This document shows positions 54,062 through 64,000 of a stretch of DNA of 64,000 nt, piece by piece. The notes under the pieces were generated by a model. It was given only the letters and a program-made list of their open reading frames with translations, was not told the DNA's origin and ran no database searches. This stretch comes from Piezodorus guildinii. Taxonomy: Eukaryota; Arthropoda; Insecta; Hemiptera; Pentatomidae. The stretch's first letter is position 1. Each line of letters begins with the position of its first letter. Both the position numbers and the translations under genes were made by a program. Location: the NCBI GenBank assembly GCA_023052935.1, contig CM041298.1, forward strand, positions 23,464,192 through 23,528,191, given 5' to 3'.

Positions 54062-57000
54062 ATGCAATTAACAAATGCTAACTAACTTCTTGTTGAAAAT
54101 ACCCTTTTAGCTGGAATTTTTTAGCATCATTCCATATGTTGTCAAGTACCAAAGAGGATTAACCAAAAAAATCCCAAAGATATAGTGAAATAGGGGACTT
54201 GGTGTTTTCACGTCATTTTCTTAAGAGTGCTAAAATTACAAATGCTAAATTCTTGTTGAAAATACCCTTTTAGCTGGAATTTTTTAGCATCATTCTATAT
54301 GTTATCAAGTACCGAAGAGGATTAACCCGACCAATCCCACAGATATAGTGAAATAGGGGACTTGGTGTTTTCACGTCAATTTCTTAAGAGTGCTATAATT
54401 ACAAATGCTAAATTCTTGTTGAAAATACCCTTTTAGCTGGAATTTTTTAGCATCATTCTATATGTTATCAAGTACCGAAGAGGATTAACCCGACCAATCC
54501 CACAGATATAGTGAAATTGGGGACTTGATGTTTTTACGTCAATTTCTTAAGAGTGCTAAAATTACAAATGCTAAATTCTTGTTGAAAATACCCTTTTAGC
54601 TGGAATTTTTTAGCATCTTTCTATATGTTATCAAGTACCGAAGAGGATTAACCCGACCAATCCCACAGATATAGTGAAATAGGGGACTTGGTGTTTTCAC
54701 GTCATTTTCTTAAGAGTGCTATAATTACAAATGCTAAATTCTTGTTGAAATATACCCTTTTAGCTGGAATTTATTAGCATCATTCTATATGTTATCAAGT
54801 ACCGAAGAGGATTAACCCGACCAATCCCACAGATATAGTGAAATAGGGGACTTGGTGTTTTCACGTCAATTTCTTAAGAGTGCTATAATTACAAATGCTA
54901 AATTCTTGTTGAAAATACCCTTTTAGCTGGAATTTTTAGCATCATTCTATATGTTATCAAGTACCAAAGAGGATTAACCAAAAAAATCCCAAAGATATAG
55001 TGAAATTGGGGACTTGGTGTTTTCACGTCATTTTCTTAAGAGTGCTATAATTACAAATGCTAAATTCTTGTTGAAAATACCCTTTTAGCTGGAATTTTTT
55101 AGCATCATTCTATATGTTATCAAGTACCGAAGAGGATTAACCCGACCAATCCCACAGATATAGTGAAATAGGGGACTTGGTGTTTTCACGTCAATTTCTT
55201 AAGAGTGCTATAATTACAAATGCTAAATTCTTGTTGAAAATACCCTTTTAGCTGGAATTTTTTAGCATCTTTCTATATGTTATCAAGTACCGAAGAGGAT
55301 TAACCCGACCAATCCCACAGATATAGTGAAATAGGGGACTTGGTGTTTTCACGTCAATTTCTTAAGAGTGCTATAATTACAAATGCTAAATTCTTGTTGA
55401 AAATACCCTTTTAGCTGGATTTTTTTAGCATCTTTCTATATGTTATCAAGTACCGAAGAGGATTAACCCGACCAATCCCACAGATATAGTGAAATAGGGG
55501 ACTTGGTGTTTTCACGTCAATTTCTTAAGAGTGCTATAATTACAAATGCTAAATTCTTGATGAAAATACCCTTTTAGCTGGAATTTTTTAGCATCTTTCT
55601 ATATGTTATCAAGTACCGAAGAGGATTAACCCGACCAATCCCACAGATATAGTGAAATTGGGGACTTGGTGTTTTCACGTCAATTTCTTAAGAGTGCTAT
55701 AATTACAAATGCTAAATTCTTGTTGAAAATACCCTTTTAGCTGGAATTTTTTAGCATCTTTCTATATGTTATCAAGTACCGAAGAGGATTAACCCGACCA
55801 ATCCCACAGATATAGTGAAATAGGGGACTTGGTGTTTTCACGTCAATTTCTTAAGAGTGCTATAATTACAAATGCTAAATTCTTGATGAAAATACCCTTT
55901 TAGCTGGAATTTTTTAGCATCTTTCTATATGTTATCAAGTACCGAAGAGGATTAACCCGACCAATCCCACAGATATAGTGAAATAGGGGACTTGGTGTTT
56001 TCACGTCAATTTCTTAAGAGTGCTATAATTACAAATGCTAAATTCTTGATGAAAATACCCTTTTAGCTGGAATTTTTTAGCATCTTTCTATATGTTATCA
56101 AGTACCGAAGAGGATTAACCCGACCAATCCCACAGATATAGTGAAATAGGGGACTTGGTGTTTTCACGTCAATTTCTTAAGAGTGCTATAATTACAAATG
56201 CTAAATTCTTGATGAAAATACCCTTTTAGCTGGAATTTTTTAGCATCTTTCTATATGTTATCAAGTACCGAAGAGGATTAACCCGACCAATCCCACAGAT
56301 ATAGTGAAATAGGGGACTTGGTGTTTTCACGTCAATTTCTTAAGAGTGCTATAATTACAAATGCTAAATTCTTGATGAAAATACCCTTTTAGCTGGAATT
56401 TTTTAGCATCTTTCTATATGTTATCAAGTACCGAAGAGGATTAACCCGACCAATCCCACAGATATAGTGAAATAGGGGACTTGGTGTTTTCACGTCAATT
56501 TCTTAAGAGTGCTATAATTACAAATGCTAAATTCTTGATGAAAATACCCTTTTAGCTGGAATTTTTTAGCATCTTTCTATATGTTATCAAGTACCGAAGA
56601 GGATTAACCCGACCAATCCCACAGATATAGTGAAATAGGGGACTTGGTGTTTTCACGTCAATTTCTTAAGAGTGCTATAATTACAAATGCTAAATTCTTG
56701 TTGAAAATACCCTTTTAGCTGGAATTTTTTAGCATCTTTCTATATGTTATCAAGTACCGAAGAGGATTAACCCGACCAATCCCACAGATATAGTGAAATA
56801 GGGGACTTGGTGTTTTCACGTCAATTTCTTAAGAGTGCTATAATTACAAATGCTAAATTCTTGTTGAAAATACCCTTTTAGCTGGAATTTTTTAGCATCT
56901 TTCTATATGTTATCAAGTACCGAAGAGGATTAACCCGACCAATCCCACAGATATAGTGAAATAGGGGACTTGGTGTTTTCACGTCAATTTCTTAAGAGTG

Positions 57001-57137
57001 CTATAATTACAAATGCTAAATTCTGGATGAAAATACCCTTTTAGCTGGAATTTTTTAGCATCTTTCTATATGTTATCAAGTACCGAAGAGGATTAACCCC
57101 ACCAATCCCACAGATATAGTGAAATAGGGGACTTGGT
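54062..57137 (+). repeat. Satellite array, about 19 units of ~163 bp
   Basis: CTGGAATTTTTTAGCATC recurs every 162-164 bp from 54111 to 57045. Each unit also has ATGTTATCAAGTACCGAAGA, ACCCGACCAATCCCACAGAT and GGGGACTTGGTGTTTTCACG. Units differ at a few linked sites: GTTGAAAAT or GATGAAAAT, and an ACCAAAAAAATCCCAAAG variant in the first unit and again near 54975. The last unit ends at 57137. No spacer DNA separates units. It is non-coding. Confidence 0.97.
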
Positions 57138-58275
57138 TTTTTCACTGTTAAATTAACTCTACGGGTAGATCACAATGTATATTAAATAAAAAGTGTAGGA
57201 AACATAATGCCTTACCTGTCTCAGCAATGTCCATTGTTAAATAAAAGGAAAAAGACTTTGCGCTAAATACACCTTGAGTGAACAGGAATGATACACTCAT
57301 TTACTATTTATTTGTAAACACGGAATGGCGGGAAATATTAGTATTGTGGGTCTTGCCAACTAATAATAAAAAGGTGAAGCACTGGAAAATTCCAAACTTT
57401 TGACTTGACTTTTTTCCACTTGAATTGGTGATTAAGCACGTGTGTGGCGGTTAAAGAAACAGAAACAATAAGATTGACGTTTTGACCAACATTATACTTC
57501 ATCATGAAATCTAAAACAAGACACGAATCACACTTACATCCGTTGTTTAAATAAATTTTAGATTTTTTTAAATAAAGTTAGGGATGAAAAAGGTTAAATA
57601 ATTAAATTTAGTTTAAATATAAACACGTGTTTCATTAAACAATCTATATTATTATCTACAAAACATTTAGTTAGTTTTAAGATAAGTTCAGTTTTACTTA
57701 AGAATGTCTTCGAAAATAACTAACTTAGTTACAAGCATGTATATAGGCGAGAATTCTTTTTTTTTTCTTTTTTTATTATTATTATTTTTCGTTGTTTATC
57801 GCGCTTTACTGATTCTAAAACTCTCTACATACTTTTCTCTACCGTCAAAAATAACTGAGTTATGAGCGTATTTATGTGTAAAATTTCAAATTTTTTTTTC
57901 ACTTTTATAAGATTATTCGCGGTTTTTTGGTTACAAAACACTAATAATCTTCAAAAATAACTCAGTTATTGAATAAAATCCTATTAATCGGCCGCCATTT
58001 TAAAACTAACCAGCTGATATCAACGTCTAGGTGTTAGGATCATAGTTGAATGGACTAGTATTTTTGAGGCGCATTAAAAAAAGAATTGTCCAGTATTTTC
58101 GGAGAAATGTCGCGGACGGCGTACGGCGGACAAACAGATTTTTTTTTTATTCGTTGTTCGGATTTTACGCATCTTGAAACATTAGCCTTCAAATTTTGAG
58201 CAGAGGTAATTGTTTTTTTTTTGTTTTTTTGGTCGATTACAAAGGTTGATTATTGAAAATAATAAACCATAATTA
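57138..58275. other. AT-rich DNA with repeat Q
   Basis: 57905-58270 is a repeat Q copy (partners 27190-27400 and 26290-26450). The minus strand at 57466-57520 reads CATGATGAAGTATAATGTTG, then GTCAAAACGTCAATC, a weak hammerhead-like motif. Nothing else recognised. Confidence 0.5.
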
Positions 58276-58379
58276 TGAATTATCGCTTATAAGATGACCC
58301 TGGAATAGAAATTATTCCAGCTAAAACGTAAAATTTGTATTCTGGGGAATGGTAAGTTTTAATAATCCGCTTAAGATGT

Positions 58380-58640
58380 TGAAAATAATAATCAAAGCTC
58401 GCCTCTCAGCAAAATACTATATCAAATTTACTCATGCCATACCTATAATATTAAACCCAAAGAAATCTGTAAAATATGCAATATGAACACATATGAAACC
58501 ATGCATCATTTAATCGCTGACTGTCCAATATATTCAGCACTTAGAAACCACTGCGTACCTCACGCTAATAACATATCAGAAAGCCTGATGACCCAACTAA
58601 AGTTAAATTACTGCATTATTATTTAGTTAGCACTTTAAAA
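58380..58640 (+). pseudogene. LINE C-terminal zinc-motif fragment
   Basis: Frames give KARLSAKYYIKFTHAIPIIL, then CKICNMNTYETMHHLIADCP and IYSALRNHC. This is the Cys-Cys-His-Cys motif at the C-terminus of many non-LTR RT proteins. A frameshift or stop separates the two parts. Clade is uncertain (I, R1 or related). Confidence 0.65.
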
Positions 58641-58918
58641 TTGAGATCATTTATTATAAACGAGTAAAATTAGTTAACAATTATGAGCTATATTAGAAAA
58701 TAACCAAGTGCTTATAAAATTAATAATTTAATAATATTGCACCTAGTCAATGTTTTATAATAATACTTATGTAATAGATAATGCTTGTACAAATATAATG
58801 AGTTATTTTAATCTGGTTACAAAACACTGTATAAACTATATCTATATATCAATACACATTTAAATAACTTAATATTAAATATTCATTCAGTCCAATGTTC
58901 AGTTAAAATGTATTAATA

Positions 58919-59828
58919 TTGGGTTGATGCAAAATTAATGCAAGTTTTTAGTAGGTATTGTAAATACGCCATATCTTTACTTTAACCATATATATTTAAT
59001 CAAAATAATTTCCATCTGAATCAATGCACTTTTGCCAACGTTCAACAAGCTTTCTTATTCCACCAGAAAAAAAATCGGAATCCCTGGACTCAATGAAATC
59101 ACGAAAAGAATTTTCAATGTCGTCCTGGTTTTGAAAATTTTTCTCCCTCAAAAAGTTGTCCAGATGCCTGAAAAAGTGGAAGTCTGTAGGAGAGAGGTCA
59201 GGTGAATAAGACGGATGTTGGAGAACTTCGTAGCCCAACTCGTGCAGTCGTCGAAGCGTTGGTTGTGCAACGTGTGGTCTGGCGTTACTACTGGCACCCA
59301 CTTGGCCAACTTTTTTACCTTACCAATTGCTTCCAAGTGGCGTACAACTGTGGATTGGTTCACACCGAGTTCCGCCGCCATTTCTCATGTGGTTTTGGTT
59401 GGGTCTTCTTCCACTTTTGACCTCAGCTGGTCGTTGTCCAGAGCAAGATGACGGCCCCGACCTTCCTTGTCTTCGAGGTCGAAATCTCCTCTGCGAAACT
59501 TCTGGAACCAACGCTGCACCGTGCACTCATTAATAGCCCCCTGACCCCACACTTCATTAATATTACGAGCCGTTTGCGCAGCGCTGCGCCCTAATTTAAA
59601 TTCGTAAAAATAAATTTGACGAAAATCGCACTTTGACATTTTCGATTCAAGACCTTTGAACACACTGAACAAAACGATTTTACTAAACAAATTCATGGTG
59701 AAAGAGAGGGTATTAGATAAGGTTTGTTTTGGTATAATAATGATCAATGTTAGGATCAGCTTTGTTTACACAATTGGAATTAAGATATTGCAATAGAGGA
59801 AACCTGCATTAATTTCGCATCAGCCCAA
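58919..59828 (-). mobile_element. Mariner element 2, internally deleted
   Basis: 910 bp, nearly identical to element 1 outside its own deletion. It has the same terminal inverted repeats (two changes at the right end: CGCATCAGCCCAA) and TA at 58917-58918 and 59829-59830. Confidence 0.95.
58996..59639 (-). pseudogene. Mariner transposase with a different central deletion (copy 2)
   Basis: The N-terminal part extends further than in copy 1, through MAAELGVNQSTVVRHLEAIG to KKLAKWVP. It then joins, in another frame, the C-terminal part at SSNARPHVAQPTLRRLHEL and YSPDLSPTDFHFF. Both the first catalytic aspartate and the H-D-N aspartate are lost. The break point differs from copy 1. Confidence 0.92.
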
Positions 59829-60236
59829 TATATATATATATATAAATTAATATTTAAATGACTATTTAAAATCTAAAATAGTTTAATACTTCTATTGAAC
59901 ATAAAAATTGTTTGTTACTTTATTTTTTACTGTACTATTTAATATTTATCTATTATCCTATTGTTATCTGTTTTCTGTTTATCGTTTATTAATTATATAG
60001 TTTTTTATTGCTGTTTGTAATATATAGCCTGACCAGGGTCTAATTGTATGGGGGAACCCCCAAAGACAAATACACTTATTCTATTCTATATAACAATAAC
60101 CCCATTTTTTTACAATAATTACTTAAAATAAATTTAAACAACAAATAAATTAACGAATTAAGTAAAGTAAAATAAAAAACCAAAACAAACAATTTTCTCA
60201 GAGAGGTCACATTTATAGTTTAACTTGATATTACTA
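59829..60236 (+). other. AT-rich DNA with a LINE-like 3' end
   Basis: 60028-60086 reads CTGACCAGGGTCTAATTGTA, GGGGGAACCCCCAAAGACAA, then TTCTA repeats. A GC-richer end with a short hairpin and a pentanucleotide tail fits a LINE 3' terminus. The rest is AT-rich. Confidence 0.45.
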
Positions 60237-61160
60237 TTGAGTTGTGTCACATGAAATGTCCGTTTTCAAGGTAAAGGATTTTTTATTAAAAATACGATAT
60301 GAAAACAAGATAATTTTATTAGAAGTATTTACCTTCTTTTTCTACACATTTTTCCCAACGTGCACCAACTTTTTTATTCCCGAACTGAAAAACTCTGAGC
60401 TTTGAATTAAAACAAAATCTGAAAACGCACTTTTCACTTGATCATCATTTTCAAAAAGCTTTCCTCTGACGAAGTTGTCTAAATTCCTGAACAGGTGGTA
60501 ATCTGTTGGAGACAAGTCGGGAGAATATGGTGGGTACGGAAGAACTTCGTAGCCGAGTTCATTCAATTTTTGCACGGTATGTTTTGAAACATGGGGTCTT
60601 GCTTCCGCTCAGTGAGATCATGAGCTACCCATGTATCGAGGTTTTTTTCTTTCCCAATACACTTCAAATATCTGGAAACGGTAGATGCACTTGCATTTAG
60701 TTGTGCTGAGAGTCCTTTAACTGTTTGGTAGGGGTTTCCTTCTACTGTATGTTTGAGGACATCGTTGTCTATTACGGACGGAGGTCTTCCTTGGGGCAAG
60801 TTTTCTAAGTCGGTATCCCCAGCTGAAAACTTAGCAAATCAACGGCAAATGGTCCGTTCATTAACACTCCCTTCTCCAAACGCCTCGCAAATATTTTTAG
60901 CGGCCTCAGCTGCTGAATGGCAGAGTTTAAACTCCTACAAAAATATTACTCGAAAATCGCTTGTTTCCATGTTCATATTTGGAGGTATACTAAAAAGTAG
61001 GTAATTGTTTGGAAAGCTAAAGTTTATAATACAAAGGTAGAGGATTAGTAATTGTTTACTTTAAATATGTAAACATTCGGAAGAAAACAACAGAGACTTG
61101 CAAAATCCTTTATCTATTTCAGAAACTATTAAAACGGACATTTCATGTGAAACAACCCAG
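60237..61160 (-). mobile_element. Mariner element 3, different lineage, decayed
   Basis: The terminal inverted repeats TTG.GTTGT.TCACATGAAA and TGTCCGTTTT lie at both ends, with TA outside (60235-60236, 61161-61162). About 924 bp. The sequence is clearly different from elements 1 and 2. Confidence 0.88.
60342..60975 (-). pseudogene. Mariner transposase remnant (lineage 2)
   Basis: The frame starts near 60975 with METSDFRVIFL, a stop, then EFKLCHSAAEAAKNICEAFG and SVNERTIC. After a further stop come PQGRPPSVIDNDVLKHTVEG and STVSRYLKCIGKEKNLDTWV. It then jumps to LNELGYEVLPYPPYSPDLSP and TDYHLFRNL. The central catalytic part is missing, and two stops and a frameshift are present. Confidence 0.88.
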
Positions 61161-61502
61161 TACATATGAAATACATAGTAATTAAAGTTATTGTGATCAT
61201 AATACTTTTTGAGATCTAGTTTTTAATACAAACACTCATCTTAGGGTCCCTTGGGTCCGAATGACCAAGTCCCGAAAGAGTCTATATCTGTTTGTATGTG
61301 GAATGTCAAGCTCGAAAACAAGAAGTTGCATTTTATTTGTACTTTATGTATATGTATTTTATTTATACTTGCTACATCGATGTCAAATTTAATGGAATTT
61401 AATATTATGTAAGTTTTATTCTGATTACAGGGCTTAAATGTTCCTTTTCTAATGTACTTTTCATTTCATAGATTCGAAACAATTAACCATTTTATGTTGT
61501 TA

Positions 61503-62443
61503 AAAAAAAAAAAACCGTGCCACTACAACCCATGATGGGTCTTGGGCTTAGTAGAAATAGAAAAAAAACTTTATTCTGGGACAAGGTCCCTTGAGAATAA
61601 CAATTATGAACAAAATAATAAATTATAACTGGCTAAAAACAATATACAACTACAATTAAATAATACAATAAAAAAAAAAAAAAAGGATCAGAGTACCATC
61701 TCTATTTACATTTTCAATAAATAAGAATAAACATAAAATGTAACTTTTACATCTCATTAAAGTAAGTGCATTAAAGTAAAATTCACCTTACATAAGTTGG
61801 CATAATAAAAATTAGCTAACATCTGTCTGAAGAGAAAGGAAGTATTGAAAGAGGAGGGATTTAAAAGATGAAAGGGAAGGAGCATGACGGATGTTTGAAG
61901 GGAGAGTATTCCATAAGGCAGTGGAACGGGCTAAAAAGGAGCAGTCATATTTTTTGGTTCTATGGAGTGTGGAGGTCAGACAGACGGGATCCTGTTTCCT
62001 GGTGATGGGTTGAGGATTTAAATAGGATTTGATAAAGGAATGATCCAAGGAAATATTGTCTTCGAAAAGTTGGGGATAACCACTTTAACTCGTTGTAGAG
62101 GTGGGATACATGGGACCGTCTCGAGGTGCCGAACACAAATCTTAAGAAGCAAATCATAATTCTTCTCAATCTGCCCTCGAGCACCTTCGAGACGCCGCCA
62201 CATGACAAAACCATAGTCAAAGTGGGGAAAAATGAGTGATGAAACTAGGAGTTTACGGGTAGATTGTGGTAGGAGATGGCGGGATTGGTGGAATAATTTC
62301 AAGGTAATAATCGATCGACGGGAAATTTGGGCAATTTGGCAACTTAGAGATTCGTTCTGTTTCTAGACAAATGGCCGTGCAATGAGATGATTAGGCCCTG
62401 ATAACGCTCAGCCGCCAAAAGGCAATCCCACTAAGACAAGCTC
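61503..62443 (-). mobile_element. SINE family 1 copy split by a LINE
   Basis: The tail (GCCACTACAACCCATGATGG, GTCTTGGGCTTAGTAG) is at 61503-61555. The body resumes at about 62346 with ATTCGTTCTGTTTCTAG and GTGCAATGAGATGATTAGGC. The tRNA-like head is missing or too diverged. It compares with the full copy at 24157-24465. Confidence 0.75.
61556..62345 (-). mobile_element. 5'-truncated CR1-like LINE
   Basis: The 3' end at the left is TTTATTCTGGGACAAGGTCC reversed. Coding remnants on the minus strand, in two frames, read SRHLLPQSTRKLLVSSLIFP then HFDYGFVMW, HLYNELKWLSPTFRRQYFLG, and WNTLPSNIRHAPSLSSFKSL ending QTDVS. They match the C-terminal third of ORF2 at 20303-23130. The element was inserted into SINE family 1. 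Confidence 0.85.
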
Positions 62444-62493
62444 GTGTGTGAGAATGGAGTTCACCTGCGACAATTAAAAAAAAACAGTAACTT

Positions 62494-62788
62494 GGGGATC
62501 ACTTGTAGCTGGGTGGTTAGCATAACAGCCTCCTATGCCAAAAGTCACGGGTTCAAACCCGCAGATGGTCCTAGGATTTTTTAATGGGAGTAAAATATCC
62601 TTAGTTATACCGGAAATATCCTTCGGAGGGAACGATATGAGGTGGTACCGAGCCTGTGTCAGTCAAGTACTCGTTAAAGATCCGTATCCTAATAAAACTT
62701 GGATAGATAAAATTTACCGTAGGATCGTCCGATTAGCCATAGTAGCATAAATTGATGTTAAATAAATAAACAAACAACCAACAGCAAC
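62494..62788 (+). mobile_element. tRNA-derived SINE family 2, second copy
   Basis: It begins GGGGATCACTTGTAGCTGGG and has GGTTCAAACCCGCAGATGG. The body has GAGCCTGTGTCAGTCAAGTA and CGTCCGATTAGCCATAGTA, and the tail is TAAATAAATAAA. ACAGTAA flanks it (62484-62490, 62789-62795). It matches 28209-28486 throughout. Confidence 0.9.
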
Positions 62789-63035
62789 ACAGTAAGATAC
62801 GATACAATACCTAAATAAAATTAGAAAATATAAAAATACAATAATAAAGAAACAGTAACACAGTACACAGTAAGAAATAGTAATTGACTAATTTATTTAA
62901 GAAAACTCACGTTCCTATTGAACTTTAATGTAATTAATTCTTTATCAATTTATTTTAATTTCTGCATTTAAAAATTCTTAACTTAATTTTTACAACAGAG
63001 GTAAGTGAAAGTCGCGTGTTGCGGGCACCATATTT

Positions 63036-63510
63036 TTCGTTTAAAAAGTATTACAAAATTAAAGATTTCAAATGGTAGTTCGCTGGTTAAAAGAAAAAGT
63101 TACAATTATTAAAAAATCACATTGAACAGATTATATCAATCTAAATACTGTTAAATTAATAAAGTTAATTAATCGCCTTTCCTGAAAGTCATACCGAGAA
63201 TTGTTTACAAGTGGATAAAAACGTGGTTCAATAAAATTATGCTATTACTCACAGCAGAATGTGTCGTGTAATGTCTTTTTATGTTGTTTTTTTTTTTTTC
63301 AAGCAAACTAAATTGTATTTGAAAAAGTTACTCTCGATTCCGGGAATACTCGTACAAGCGAATATGAATACTTGTAAAGCATGACCATTTTTTCAAATAT
63401 AATGTCCAGCATTAATACAATATTATACGAATGTCATAAAACACAGTATGATAATTACTCTCCATGTTTCTTAATACTAGCACTATGTAATAGACTTGAA
63501 CATTGTTATA
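63036..63510. other. AT-rich DNA without recognised feature
   Basis: Nothing recognised. Confidence 0.45.
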
Positions 63511-63772
63511 GGAGCGGCGTGGTCTCTGGGTCTAATCTAGTGTTCTCTGATTCGAATCCCGGCTGAGGCAGAATTATTTGTTCGTTTATTTCATCCTTGC
63601 AGCGATCCTGGAATACGGAGAACTTCTTGGGGCACACCAAGCCTTTGTAAAGTGGGTACCCAAAAATTGGAGGAAAAAACCTGGCGGTCGTGCGTGATTA
63701 AGGCCTTATTACCTCCTTACACGGTCGTTGGCCGTGAAACAGTTCGGATCCCTATAGGTACTAAACCCAAAA
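63511..63772 (+). mobile_element. tRNA-derived SINE family 1, plus copy
   Basis: It begins GGAGCGGCGTGGTCTCTGGG and has GATTCGAATCCCGGCTGAGG (B box), GTGGGTACCCAAAAATTGGA, CCTGGCGGTCGTGCGTGATT and GGTACTAAACCCAAAACCC. This is a diverged relative of 24157-24465 lacking the last part of the tail. Confidence 0.85.
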
Positions 63773-64000
63773 CCCTATTATTTGGTTTTCAGTCTTTACA
63801 AAATCTATTATTTATTGTCTATATAATAGGACGATTTACTGGTTTCCAATCTATTTTAATCTTAGTGCTGAGGCCAAAATTCATTCCAGGTACCAGGATA
63901 TAAAATAGTTCAACTCGCCCAGGTTGAATACGAATATCCGCCATTTTACTAGAGGTTGCAAATGCGAAAGCATGAAACTTTATCAAATAAGAAAAATCTA
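63773..64000. other. Unassigned edge of the window
   Basis: Nothing recognised. Confidence 0.4.

Larger units (their letters stand above)
61163..63035 (+). repeat. Old R-element broken by nested insertions
   Basis: The 5' part (61163-61500) is strongly diverged but keeps ATATGAAATACATAGTAA, GGTCCCTTGGGTCCGAATGA and GGGCTTAAATG. The 3' part (about 62885-63035) ends ACAGAGGTAAGTGAAAGTCG and GGGCACCATATTTTT. SINE and LINE sequences lie between. Confidence 0.75.

Noticed and set aside
54062..57137. Regular repeat array that could be mistaken for CRISPR
   Set aside because: Units are ~163 bp, contiguous and without unique spacers, and the window is eukaryotic; it is a satellite.

Overview
The window reads as nuclear DNA of an arthropod, most likely an insect. 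It is AT-rich and full of decayed and young transposable elements, with no convincing complete host gene. The evidence is the mix of families: Jockey- and CR1-like LINEs, RTE-type LINE ends, mariner elements with TA target duplications, an env-bearing gypsy-type (errantivirus-like) LTR retrotransposon, and tRNA-derived SINEs. I cannot resolve the insect order.

Layout. 1-9.9 kb: two Jockey LINE copies on the minus strand. The first (1-1482) runs off the left edge. The second (4396-9174) is full length, with intact ORF1 and ORF2 that abut as TAA-ATG, a poly(A) tail and a 7-bp target duplication, and it sits inside an older repeat. 9.9-17.2 kb: AT-rich DNA, several copies of a ~0.9-kb repeat I call the R-element, a stem-loop element, and two RTE 3' ends in inverted orientation bounded by microsatellites. 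17.2-23.3 kb: a CR1-like LINE with a PHD-finger/coiled-coil/FP-like ORF1 (one nonsense codon), an unusual T-rich 1.6-kb inter-ORF segment, and ORF2 with two frameshifts. 23.9-28.8 kb: Jockey and other LINE fragments, tRNA-SINEs with target duplications, and one possible host exon. 29.0-38.0 kb: tandem R-elements split by a 7.5-kb env-bearing LTR retrotransposon whose two 292-bp LTRs look identical.

38.0-50.3 kb: a terminal-inverted-repeat element with repeated GTACCTTTTGGAA boxes, R-elements amplified in tandem and nested, and CR1-like 3' ends. 50.4-52.9 kb: a foldback-like element with ~415-bp inverted arms, invaded by an internally deleted mariner. 54.1-57.1 kb: a satellite of about 19 units of ~163 bp. 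58.9-61.2 kb: two more internally deleted mariners. 61.2-64 kb: a nest of R-element, SINE and LINE fragments.

Functionally the window records transposon activity rather than a host pathway. The elements with the best claim to recent or present activity are the Jockey copy at 4396-9174 and the LTR retrotransposon at 29908-37395, although the integrase of the latter appears to lack its catalytic glutamate. The most distinctive feature is the R-element: at least 14 copies or partial copies, asymmetric inverted repeats, T-tract insertion sites, recurrent tandem dimers, and one copy carrying a piece of Jockey RT. These traits suggest a non-autonomous rolling-circle (Helentron-like) family, but that class is inferred and not shown.
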